Made by a program: the position numbers and the translations under genes. A stretch of DNA of 6,741 nucleotides, taken from NCBI GenBank assembly GCA_002440805.1, contig DJVD01000139.1, positions 1,545 through 8,285 on the forward strand, read 5' to 3'. This stretch comes from Chloroflexi bacterium UBA6265. Its GTDB lineage: Bacteria; Chloroflexota; Chloroflexia; Thermomicrobiales; UBA6265. Of the stretch, positions 1 through 6,741 are shown one piece after another (within the stretch, counting starts at the first letter, position 1; every line of letters begins with the position of its first letter). Below the pieces are notes generated by a model. The model made no database searches and was not told the DNA's origin. It was given only the letters and a program-made list of their open reading frames with translations.

Positions 1-1433
1 TCATGGGTGTAGCTGACATCCTCGGCGCCGTAGACTTTGGTAGCGATGGCTTCGATTTTCTGCGGCAGCGTCATTTCCAGGTCGTAGGTGTAACGGAAGT
101 TCGTTGGCTCTTCGGCGGCAAGTACCACCTGCTCAGCAAGTTCGATTGCACCTGCCCCGCCTTCGGCAACATGCGTGCTCACTGCACAGCGGACACCGGC
201 CACGGCCGCGATTTCGCGGATAGCGTCGTGCTCACTCGGGAAGTCCGAAGGGAAGGCGTTAATCGCTACCACCGGTTGAATGCCGAACCCCTGCACGATC
301 TCGATATGTTTGCGGAGGTTATCGGCGCCGGCGCGTACATCGTCTGGATTCTCGATCAGCATTTCGGCAGGTAGCGGTTTGCCAGCTGCGATGCGGAAGC
401 GACCGCTATGCGCCTTCAACGCCCTCACGGTGGCTACCAGCACGGCCGCTGCTGGGCGGGCATTGCCAACGCGACACTTGATATTGAAGAACCGTTCCGC
501 ACCCATGTCGGAGCCAAATCCGGCCTCGGTGATGACGTAGTCGGCAGTGCGCAAGCCAACAAGATCGGCAATGATGCTGCTGTTGCCAGTGGCGATGTTG
601 CCGAAGGGGCCGCAGTGGATCAAGGCAGGTGTGTTTTCGGTGGTCTGCAGCAGGTTCGGCCACACCGCATCCCGAAGGATCACGGCCATTGCGCCGGCAG
701 CATTGAGGTCTTCGGCAGTTACAAAGCCGCCGCTACGATTCTTGCCGATGACAATCCGGCCGAGGCGGGCCCGCAGGTCGGCAAGGCTGGTCGAGAGCGA
801 AAGCGTGGTCATCACCTCGCTGGCGGCGGTGATATCGAAACCGGCCTGGCGGGTGACACCATCGGCTTTGGCGCCGAGGCCCACTACGATATTGCGCAGC
901 GCGCGATCGTTGACGTCCATGACGCGCCGCCACTGGATTTCCTGGGGATCAAGATCGAGCTCATTGCCGTGGAAAAGATGGTTTTCGATCATCGCTGCCA
1001 ACAGGTTATGGGCAGCCGTGACGGCGTGGAAATCGCCGGTAAGGTGCAGGTTGAGCGTTTCCATCGGCAACACCTGGCTGTAACCGGCGCCGGCAGCGCC
1101 GCCTTTGATGCCGAAGGTGGGGCCCATGCTTGGTTGGCGCAATGTGAGCACGCTGGATTGACCGATATGTTTCAGGCCCTGGGCCAACCCGACGGCAGTC
1201 GTTGTTTTACCTTCGCCGAGGGGAGTGGGAGTAATCGCGGTCACTACGATGTACTTGCCCATGGCACGATCGGTCATCGTATCGATAACGGTCGGATCGA
1301 TTTTGGCCACATTGCGGCCATAGGGCACCACGTATTCAGCACCGATGCCAAGTTGTGCCGCGATCTCGATCGGCGACAGCATTGGCGCCGACTGCGCGAT
1401 CTCGAGATCGGTGGGAAAGGAGACGACAGCCAT
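1..1433 (-). CDS. fhs: Formate--tetrahydrofolate ligase (10-formyl-THF synthetase), 3' end off the window
   Basis: This enzyme joins formate to tetrahydrofolate using ATP, giving 10-formyl-THF for purine synthesis, formyl-Met-tRNA and one-carbon metabolism in the cytosol. The reverse complement reads without a stop for 477 codons from ATG 1433-1431 and runs off the left edge. The family is usually about 555-560 residues, so roughly 80 C-terminal residues are missing. Seen: N-terminus LEIAQSAPMLSPIEIAAQLG (10-29); the ATP-binding loop TPTPLGEGKTTT (about 68-79); the segment LRQPSMGPTFGIKGGAAGAG (98-117); LTGDFHAVTAAHN (131-143); and the family signature GFGSDMGAERFFNIKCR (305-321). The start fits because the family's conserved N-terminal helix begins about ten residues in. 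A weak ribosome-binding-like GAAAGG lies a few bases upstream on the minus strand. The gene is divergent from the flavoenzyme gene. Nothing suggests decay. A reductive acetyl-CoA role is not implied by this gene alone. Confidence 0.97.
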   Translation of the reverse strand, partial: MAVVSFPTDLEIAQSAPMLSPIEIAAQLGIGAEYVVPYGRNVAKIDPTVIDTMTDRAMGKYIVVTAITPTPLGEGKTTTAVGLAQGLKHIGQSSVLTLRQPSMGPTFGIKGGAAGAGYSQVLPMETLNLHLTGDFHAVTAAHNLLAAMIENHLFHGNELDLDPQEIQWRRVMDVNDRALRNIVVGLGAKADGVTRQAGFDITAASEVMTTLSLSTSLADLRARLGRIVIGKNRSGGFVTAEDLNAAGAMAVILRDAVWPNLLQTTENTPALIHCGPFGNIATGNSSIIADLVGLRTADYVITEAGFGSDMGAERFFNIKCRVGNARPAAAVLVATVRALKAHSGRFRIAAGKPLPAEMLIENPDDVRAGADNLRKHIEIVQGFGIQPVVAINAFPSDFPSEHDAIREIAAVAGVRCAVSTHVAEGGAGAIELAEQVVLAAEEPTNFRYTYDLEMTLPQKIEAIATKVYGAEDVSYTH

Positions 1434-1455
1434 GGGAAGCCTTTCGGGTGCGGGA

Positions 1456-1477
1456 ACATCATCACATCATCGTGATG
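1456..1477 (-). repeat. ACATCATC tandem repeat with overlapping 6-bp inverted repeat in the fhs leader
   Basis: On the plus strand ACATCATC occurs twice head to tail (1456-1463 and 1464-1471). Overlapping it, CATCAC (1460-1465) and GTGATG (1472-1477) are exact reverse complements with a six-base spacer. The element ends 22 bases upstream of the fhs start codon, so it would be in the leader of the fhs transcript or near its promoter. It could be a small hairpin or a regulator site. Chance is possible at this length, and I recognise no riboswitch class in it. Confidence 0.4.
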
Positions 1478-1593
1478 GCATGGTAGCGCGGAATGTACCC
1501 GGCAGAGTAGGGGAACGGCTCCGCGAAAATGTTTCACGATTGTCGGGGAAGGTTTGACGTTTCGACGTGCATCGAGGCGAAGGTCGGTGGTAG

Positions 1594-1631
1594 ACTTACC
1601 TATCGTAAGTATCGACGTTACAAGCGTCGAT
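1594..1631 (+). promoter_or_regulatory. Two back-to-back perfect inverted repeats upstream of the fusion gene
   Basis: ACTTAC (1594-1599) and GTAAGT (1605-1610) are a perfect 6-bp inverted repeat with spacer CTATC. Immediately adjacent, ATCGACG (1611-1617) and CGTCGAT (1625-1631) are a perfect 7-bp inverted repeat with spacer TTACAAG. Together they fill 38 bases and end 29 bases before the chosen ATG at 1661. As DNA they could be operator half-sites for a dimeric regulator. As RNA they could form two consecutive stem-loops in the leader just before the ribosome-binding region. A third TCGACG copy lies upstream at 1562-1567. No regulator gene is in the window, so which role applies is inference. 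Confidence 0.45.
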
Positions 1632-1660
1632 TCGTCACTCGCCAAAGGTATGCCCGCCAA

Positions 1661-3934
1661 ATGCCCGATTATCGTCATGATCTCCGCTTCGGTATCAATC
1701 TCACGCCAACGCTGGCTAATCCAAATGCGCCCGTTGAACTGGCGCAACTCGGCGAACAGGCAGGACTGGATTACGTCACCTTCCAGGATCACCCCTACAA
1801 TAACCAGTTTTTCGATGCCTTCACCCTGCTGACGTATGTGGCCGCTCAAACCAGCACGATCGGCCTGGCGCACAACGTGCTCAACCTTCCCCTGCGACCT
1901 CCCGCCATGCTTGCACGGTCGGCGGCAAGTCTCGATGTCCTCAGCGGAGGACGGTTCGAGCTTGCGTTGGGGGCTGGAGCGTTCTGGGATCCAATCGTGG
2001 CGATGGGTGGGGAAAGGCGCACTCCTGGCGAGGCTCTGCGGCAGCTTGAGGAAGCGATCGATATCATTCGCCAGGTGCTGGATACCTCGCGCCCTGGCGG
2101 CGTGCGCCATTCAGGCGAGTTCTACAATATCAACGGCATGACACGCGGTCCGGAAACTCCCCATGAGATACCGATCTGGCTGGGAGCGTATAAGCCGAAG
2201 ATGCTGAAACTGTTGGGCGAGAAGGGAGATGCCTGGTTGCCAAGCATGGGCTATATCGAGATTGATGCCCTGGCCGATGGCAATGCCCGCATCGATGATG
2301 CCGCTATCAGCGCTGGTCGTTCGCCTCAGGATGTGCGTCGGATGCTCAATATCATGGGCACGTTCCTGCGTTCCGATCGCAACTTCCTTAAGGGCACTCC
2401 GGCACGTTGGGCCGAACAATTAGCCGAGCTGACGCTGCGCGATGGCATCAGCACATACCTGCTGGCTACCAACGATCCATCTGCTATCCAGGCCTTCGGG
2501 CAGGAAGTTGCTCCGGCCGTGCGCGAGATCGTCGCCAAAGCACGCGGGGAGGATGCGCCGGTCCGCGAGCAGCGCGATTCGGCAACCGTTCTCGGCACAA
2601 GTGGCGCAACTCGCAGTGACAACATCGATTACGACGCCATCCCGACAGGAATCAGCACCATCGCTCCCGACCAGGCAGGATACGATCGTGTGCGCTCCGT
2701 CTATATGCGTGAGGGAACTCCTGGCCTGGTAATGATGACAGCCTCGGCCGATCAGGTGGCAGAGGCGCTGCAATATGCCCAGAAACAGGAAGTGCCACTC
2801 AGCATCCGGGCCGGCGGGCATGGTACATCCGGGCTCAGCACCAACGATGGCGGCATCATCCTCGATGTCAGCCGCATCAACGATATTTCCGTGGTCGACG
2901 AGGCTACCCGCAGGATTCGCGTTGGCACCGGCGCCACATGGGGGATGGTAGCCGAGGCGATTGGACCCCGCGGATGGGCCATGACCAGCGGTGACTACAG
3001 CGATGTCGGCGTTGGAGGCATCGTCACCGTGGGTGGCATCGGCCTGCTGGCCCGCAAATATGGCCTCACGATCGATAACGTCGTCGCGGCGGAAATTGTC
3101 ACAGCCGACGGCACGCTGCATCGCACCAGTCTCACCCAGAACCCCGAACTCTTCTGGGGCATTCGTGGGGCTGGCGGTAATCTCGGCGTCGTCACCCATG
3201 TGGAGCTGGAAGCGCTGCCGGTGGGTGATGTGGTGCTGGCTCAGTTTGTCTACGACGCTACTGATTTCACCTCGTTCCTGGTGAACCTCGGCCAGTTCAT
3301 GCAACAGGCCCCGCGCGAGTTGCAGGTGTTCATGTATTACACGCCGCGGCGACGGGGGGCGGATGCAAGTGCCCAGATCCTGGCCGTGTGGGCCAACGAC
3401 GAAGCGGAGGCGGCGGTGGAAGCGATAACGCCGATGCTGCACCTTGCCCCGCTGTTGCAGCAGGGAGCGCAACTGGTGCCGTACAGCCTGATCATGGCGC
3501 CGCAGGACCAGGCCCATACCGGGCAGCAGACATTGCGGGCGCGATCCGGACTGTTATCATCCCTCAACCGTGATACCGCCGGGGCCATTTCGACCTTGTT
3601 ACAGGAAGGCAAGGTGCCGTGGGCGAACTTCCGCTGGGTGGGTGGCGCGGTAAACGATATGCCTGCCGATGCCACCGCGTATGCACATCGATCCCAGGAA
3701 GTGCTGTTCACGGCCATGGACCTGTACCCGGATCGGCGCAACCTTGATCCGGCGTGGCAGCGCTTCCTGCCATTCGTGAGCGGCAACTACCTCAATCTTG
3801 AGACCGATACCAGCGAGCGCACCGTGCGCGAGGTGTACCCCACGCCGACCTATGAGCGCATTCAGCGCCTGAAGAGTCAATACGATCCTGAAAACGTCTT
3901 CAATCGCAACTTCAACATTCCGCCAGTGAAATAG
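1661..3934 (+). CDS. Fusion flavoenzyme: LLM-type oxidoreductase joined to a BBE-like FAD-linked oxidase
   Basis: Product of 757 residues in one open frame. Residues about 5-297 are a luciferase-like monooxygenase (LLM) TIM barrel: LRFGINLTPT (8-17), GLDYVTFQDHP (35-45), LSGGRFELALGAG (94-106), EIPIWLGAYKPKML (169-182). LLM proteins bind FMN or F420; which one is not decidable here. Residues about 298-340 are a polar linker. Residues about 350-520 are a PCMH-type FAD domain: VPLSIRAGGHG (378-388, His387 the candidate covalent FAD ligand), VGVGGIVTVGGIGLLARKYG (449-468) and FWGIRGAGGNLGVVTHVE (498-515). The BBE tail ends with GNYLN (708-712) and YDPENVFNRNFNI (741-753). The position where bicovalent relatives carry cysteine appears to be Tyr446, so single attachment is expected. 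No signal peptide or membrane segment was seen. ATG 1661 was chosen because the family's first strand begins at once; AAAGG at 1644-1648 is a distant ribosome-binding candidate. The frame stays open to an ATG at 1529, but that extension is basic and unlike the family. The substrate is unknown. Confidence 0.9.
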   Translation: MPDYRHDLRFGINLTPTLANPNAPVELAQLGEQAGLDYVTFQDHPYNNQFFDAFTLLTYVAAQTSTIGLAHNVLNLPLRPPAMLARSAASLDVLSGGRFELALGAGAFWDPIVAMGGERRTPGEALRQLEEAIDIIRQVLDTSRPGGVRHSGEFYNINGMTRGPETPHEIPIWLGAYKPKMLKLLGEKGDAWLPSMGYIEIDALADGNARIDDAAISAGRSPQDVRRMLNIMGTFLRSDRNFLKGTPARWAEQLAELTLRDGISTYLLATNDPSAIQAFGQEVAPAVREIVAKARGEDAPVREQRDSATVLGTSGATRSDNIDYDAIPTGISTIAPDQAGYDRVRSVYMREGTPGLVMMTASADQVAEALQYAQKQEVPLSIRAGGHGTSGLSTNDGGIILDVSRINDISVVDEATRRIRVGTGATWGMVAEAIGPRGWAMTSGDYSDVGVGGIVTVGGIGLLARKYGLTIDNVVAAEIVTADGTLHRTSLTQNPELFWGIRGAGGNLGVVTHVELEALPVGDVVLAQFVYDATDFTSFLVNLGQFMQQAPRELQVFMYYTPRRRGADASAQILAVWANDEAEAAVEAITPMLHLAPLLQQGAQLVPYSLIMAPQDQAHTGQQTLRARSGLLSSLNRDTAGAISTLLQEGKVPWANFRWVGGAVNDMPADATAYAHRSQEVLFTAMDLYPDRRNLDPAWQRFLPFVSGNYLNLETDTSERTVREVYPTPTYERIQRLKSQYDPENVFNRNFNIPPVK

Positions 3935-4250
3935 AGAGAACTCTCTGTTGGTAGGGACGAACTCAGCAGATTTCCGCCCGGATGTGTTGATGTCCGGGCG
4001 TGGTTTCAGGATGAGACTTGTGGGTATCGCGCCGCCGAATCTGATCCCCACACAACAGGATTGAGCGTGATCGATTAATTGAGATCGCGGTAATCCGAAC
4101 ATGCGGCGGGTTGCCGTCGGCCATCCCCAAGTGACATTACAGCCTATCGCTCTTAGCAAACGCGATACTGAGAGTCCATTACACCACCGCGGCTGCATCG
4201 CGGTATCCTTGCTGCAATCAATCGAATCGCCGCACGCACCCGGGTTCCGC
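3935..4250. other. Intergenic region with several short inverted repeats before mutS
   Basis: This 316-base gap holds no gene I can support. It contains four separate short inverted repeats: 8 bp at 3975-4000 (described as a possible terminator); CGTGATC/GATCGCG at 4066-4072 and 4083-4089, with one G-U pair around an AT-rich spacer; TATCGC/GCGATA at 4145-4150 and 4162-4167; and ACCGCG/CGCGGT at 4186-4191 and 4199-4204. A small AGAGA/TCTCT repeat overlaps the stop codon of the upstream gene (3933-3946). The mutS promoter should lie here, but no clear -35/-10 pair was found. Confidence 0.6.
3975..4000 (+). terminator. Possible terminator hairpin after the fusion gene
   Basis: CGCCCGGA (3975-3982) and TCCGGGCG (3993-4000) are exact reverse complements around a 10-base loop, starting 41 bases after the stop codon. 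The stem is GC-rich, as intrinsic terminators are, but only a short TGGTTT follows on the plus strand, so the U-tract is weak. On the opposite strand the following bases are AAATCTG, which gives no U-tract. It may stop transcription of the flavoenzyme gene or only stabilise the 3' end of its message. Confidence 0.5.
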
Positions 4251-6741
4251 ATGACCGCAGCCAAATCTACAACCAAAGAAGTCGTACCGCTGCGCAAGCA
4301 ATACGACCAGATCAAGGCGCGCTACAGCGAGCACATCCTGTTGTTCCGCCTCGGCGATTTCTACGAAACCTTTGATACCGATGCCGTCATTGCTGCGGAG
4401 GTGCTGGATATTGTCCTCACGGCCCGCGATATGGGCAAGGGCAACCGCGTGCCATTGGCCGGCATCCCGTATCACGCTGCCGATGCCTATATCGCCAGGC
4501 TCGTGCAGGCCGGCCACAAAGTTGCGATCTGCGAGCAAATCAGCGAGCCGACCAAGGGCAAGGGATTGGTCGATCGCGATGTCACCCGTGTGGTCACTCC
4601 TGGCACGATCACTGATCCCGCCATGCTCGACGCTCGCAGCAACAACTACATCACCGCCATTGTGGTCCAGGGAAATCGCGCCGGTATTGCCTATGCCGAT
4701 ATCACCACCGGCGAGTTCCGCGCCACCGAGGTCCAGGAGCAATCGGCAGAAGACACGCTGCTGGCGGTCGGGAGGGAACTCCTGCGCCTGCAGGCCGCCG
4801 AAATCGTGGTGGCGGGCGACTTCACGGATGACCTCGCCCTGCCGCAGGCCAGCTGGATCCCGACCGCGGCCAGCGTTACCAAGACAGATGCGTGGCGCTG
4901 GCAGGAGGATCGGGCCGCGAGGGCGATTCATCGTCACTTTGAGACCGAATCGCTGGATGGCTTTGGTCTCACTGGCAAGCCGTTCGCTATTCGGGCAGCA
5001 GGTGGTCTCCTCCAATATTTGGAGGACACCCAGCTTTCCGGCCTGCAGCAGATTACCAGCATCGGCACCTATTCCACCCAGGGCTTCATGACGCTGGATG
5101 CGCAAACGCGTCGCAACCTGGAGCTCACGGAGAGCGCCACCGGTAACAAGAAGCTGAGCCTGGTCGCGATGCTCGATGCGACCAGGACGTCGATGGGTGC
5201 CCGTATGTTGCGACAATGGCTCGGCCAGCCGTTGTTGGACGTGGATATGCTCAATCATCGACTCGATGTGGTGGAGTGGTGTGTCGAGCACACCGGTGAG
5301 CGATCCCGGATACGCGAGGTCCTGCGGTCCGTCGGGGATATCGAACGCCTCGCGAATCGCATCACCACTCGCGTGGCCGGTCCTCGCGAGCTGGTGCAGC
5401 TGCGCGCGGCCCTCGCCGCGCTCCCCGAACTCGATCCGCTGATAGCCGAGATACCCGGTTCGCCGAAGCTGCCCGATCTTTCCCAAACGACGGCCTTGCT
5501 GCAACGATCACTCGTTGACGAGCCTCCGGTCGTTCTGGGGCGGGGACAGGTGTTTCAAGGCGGATTCGCCAGCGATCTCGACGGTCATCGGGCGCGGGCG
5601 ATGGAAGCGCGGGAGTGGATCGCCAACCTTGAGCGCACGGAACGCGAACGCACCGGGCTGAAAACACTGAAAGTTGGCTACAACAAGGTCTTCGGATATT
5701 ACCTGGAAATCACCACCGCCGCGCTGGCGAACGCCGAGCGCGAACGGATGGCGCAAGGGCAATCAGGCACCGCGCTGCCGGATGATTACATCGCCAAACA
5801 GAGCCTTACCACCGCGACCCGCTACTTTACACCACAGTTGAAGGAATATGAGACGCTTGTGCTCACGGCTGAGGACACGCTCAACGACCTCGAGGCGGAA
5901 GAGTACCGCAAGCTGCTCACGGTGCTCGCGAGTCAGGCCAGCAAGCTCCTGCAGGCCGCCGACGTGGTTGCCCGGATTGATATTGGCACTGCGCTGGCCG
6001 ATGTTGCTGTGCACAACAACTTCGTGCGGCCAACCCTGGCCGAGCACCAGCAGCTTCGGATTGTGGACGGTCGCCATCCGGTGCTGGAAGACACCATGCC
6101 GAGGGGCGAATATATTGCCAACGACGCTCGACTGGATACAGACGATGAGCAGATTGTCATTCTTACCGGCCCAAATATGGCCGGCAAGAGCAGTTACCTG
6201 CGTCAGGTGGCGCTCATCACCCTCATGGCCCAGATTGGCAGCTTCGTTCCCGCGGCCGAGGCTGAGATCGGCATTGTCGATCGTATTTTTACGCGCATTG
6301 GCGCCCAGGACGATATCAGCACCGGCCAAAGCACGTTTATGGTGGAGATGCTGGAGATGGCGAATATCCTCCATCACGCCAGCCGCAGCAGCCTGGTGGT
6401 GCTGGATGAAATCGGCCGAGGCACCAGTACTTATGATGGCCTCGCCATCGCCCGGGCGATTGTGGAGTACCTCCACAATGCTCCGGGTTTGGGCAGCAAG
6501 ACGCTGTTCGCAACTCACTACCACGAACTCACCGAACTGGCCGATGTGCTGCCTCGTGTTCGCAACAGCCGCATGGATGTACTGGAGGATGGCGACCGGG
6601 TGGTGTTCCTGCGCAAGGTGGTGCCCGGCAATGCCGACAAGAGCTATGGCATTCACGTGGCCAAACTGGCCGGGATCCCGAAAGGGGTGACGCGGCGGGC
6701 TGAAGAGATCCTCGCAGAATTGGAACAGATTGACCGCGGTG
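4251..6741 (+). CDS. mutS: DNA mismatch repair ATPase MutS, 3' end off the window
   Basis: MutS scans DNA as a clamp-like dimer, recognises mispairs and small loops, and recruits MutL in an ATP-dependent way. 830 codons are present with no stop. MutS proteins are commonly about 850-900 residues, so only the C-terminal tail should be missing. Seen in order: mismatch-binding domain with GDFYETF (35-41; Phe37 and Glu39 of the F-x-E mispair reader); connector domain with AGIAYADITTGEF (144-156); core lever start LDAQTRRNLEL (282-292); clamp region with GYNKVFGYYLEIT (476-488) and YIAKQSLTTATRYFTPQLKE (513-532); Walker A TGPNMAGKSS (639-648); DDISTGQSTFMVEM (687-700); Walker B LVVLDEIGRGTSTYDG (715-730); and ATHYHEL (754-760). 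All key residues are intact, so this is the repair-type MutS and not MutS2. ATG 4251 places the family's N-terminal helix correctly, though no clear Shine-Dalgarno precedes it. A downstream mutL is common but lies outside the window. Confidence 0.98.
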   Translation, partial: MTAAKSTTKEVVPLRKQYDQIKARYSEHILLFRLGDFYETFDTDAVIAAEVLDIVLTARDMGKGNRVPLAGIPYHAADAYIARLVQAGHKVAICEQISEPTKGKGLVDRDVTRVVTPGTITDPAMLDARSNNYITAIVVQGNRAGIAYADITTGEFRATEVQEQSAEDTLLAVGRELLRLQAAEIVVAGDFTDDLALPQASWIPTAASVTKTDAWRWQEDRAARAIHRHFETESLDGFGLTGKPFAIRAAGGLLQYLEDTQLSGLQQITSIGTYSTQGFMTLDAQTRRNLELTESATGNKKLSLVAMLDATRTSMGARMLRQWLGQPLLDVDMLNHRLDVVEWCVEHTGERSRIREVLRSVGDIERLANRITTRVAGPRELVQLRAALAALPELDPLIAEIPGSPKLPDLSQTTALLQRSLVDEPPVVLGRGQVFQGGFASDLDGHRARAMEAREWIANLERTERERTGLKTLKVGYNKVFGYYLEITTAALANAERERMAQGQSGTALPDDYIAKQSLTTATRYFTPQLKEYETLVLTAEDTLNDLEAEEYRKLLTVLASQASKLLQAADVVARIDIGTALADVAVHNNFVRPTLAEHQQLRIVDGRHPVLEDTMPRGEYIANDARLDTDDEQIVILTGPNMAGKSSYLRQVALITLMAQIGSFVPAAEAEIGIVDRIFTRIGAQDDISTGQSTFMVEMLEMANILHHASRSSLVVLDEIGRGTSTYDGLAIARAIVEYLHNAPGLGSKTLFATHYHELTELADVLPRVRNSRMDVLEDGDRVVFLRKVVPGNADKSYGIHVAKLAGIPKGVTRRAEEILAELEQIDRG

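Larger units (their letters stand above)
1434..1660. other. Divergent intergenic region between fhs and the fusion flavoenzyme gene
   Basis: These 227 bases separate the start codons of two divergently transcribed genes, so both promoters should lie here. I could not find a convincing -35/-10 pair for either direction. The region has two distinct structured patches: an ACATCATC tandem repeat with a small inverted repeat near the fhs start (1456-1477), and two adjacent perfect inverted repeats near the flavoenzyme start (1594-1631). The motif TCGACG occurs at 1562-1567 and 1612-1617, and its complement CGTCGA at 1625-1630. The plus-strand reading frame of the flavoenzyme is open back to 1529, but the extra peptide is basic and unlike the family, so this stretch is treated as noncoding. 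Confidence 0.7.

Noticed and set aside
408..1475. Open plus-strand frame of 355 codons opposite fhs
   Set aside because: The minus strand here encodes a fully conserved formate--tetrahydrofolate ligase. The plus-strand translation has no recognisable motifs and is best explained as an antisense shadow in GC-rich DNA.
1554..1582. TTGACG at 1554-1559 as a -35 promoter element for the fusion gene
   Set aside because: No -10-like hexamer is found 16-18 bases downstream.
1529..1660. 44-codon N-terminal extension of the fusion flavoenzyme from an upstream ATG
   Set aside because: The extension is basic and low in similarity to anything in the LLM family, it covers the paired inverted repeats, and the family's first beta strand begins right after ATG 1661.
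2420..3517. Open minus-strand frame of 365 codons opposite the fusion flavoenzyme
   Set aside because: It is antisense to strongly conserved LLM and FAD-domain motifs, and its His- and Arg-rich translation resembles no family I know.
4061..4096. TTGAGC (4061-4066) with TAATCC (4091-4096) as a mutS promoter
   Set aside because: The spacing is 24 bases, far from the usual 16-18, and the match to -10 is poor.
4120..4200. tRNA-like look on the minus strand, with TTGCTAA in a loop flanked by TATCGC/GCGATA
   Set aside because: The inner anticodon-stem pairs do not form properly, and no matching acceptor stem or T-arm was found at the right distances, so it is treated as a simple hairpin.
4218..5504. 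Open minus-strand frame of 428 codons opposite mutS
   Set aside because: The plus strand carries intact MutS domains throughout. The antisense frame has no recognisable domain and its length is typical of shadow frames in this composition.

Overview
The window holds three protein genes with two intergenic gaps. Layout: the 5' part of a formate--tetrahydrofolate ligase gene (fhs) on the minus strand, cut by the left edge (1-1433); a 227-base divergent intergenic region (1434-1660); one complete plus-strand gene for a 757-residue two-domain flavoenzyme (1661-3934); a 316-base gap rich in inverted repeats (3935-4250); and the DNA mismatch repair gene mutS on the plus strand, cut by the right edge (4251-6741). 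No tRNA, rRNA, transposase, CRISPR or phage gene was seen.

The DNA is GC-rich, and both fhs and mutS are ordinary, intact bacterial housekeeping genes. A luciferase-like (LLM) flavin oxidoreductase of the type that often uses F420, next to fhs and mutS, would fit a high-GC bacterium such as a member of the Chloroflexota (Thermomicrobia-like) or Actinomycetota. This is a weak inference from general resemblance; no marker in the window fixes the taxonomy.

The unusual gene is the middle one. Residues about 5-297 form a complete LLM-type TIM-barrel oxidoreductase. After a linker of about 40-50 residues, residues about 340-757 form a complete berberine-bridge-enzyme-like (BBE-like) FAD oxidase with a candidate covalent-FAD histidine and a C-terminal BBE tail. 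The two halves are in one uninterrupted frame, so the product should be a double-flavin (or F420 plus FAD) enzyme whose substrate cannot be read from the sequence. It diverges from fhs, and its start is preceded by two back-to-back perfect inverted repeats that look like an operator or a structured leader.

The three genes do not form an obvious pathway: fhs is one-carbon metabolism, mutS is DNA repair, and the fusion enzyme is an accessory redox gene. fhs and the fusion gene may share control through the divergent region. The fusion gene and mutS share a strand but are separated by 316 bases with a terminator-like hairpin, so mutS is probably expressed separately.
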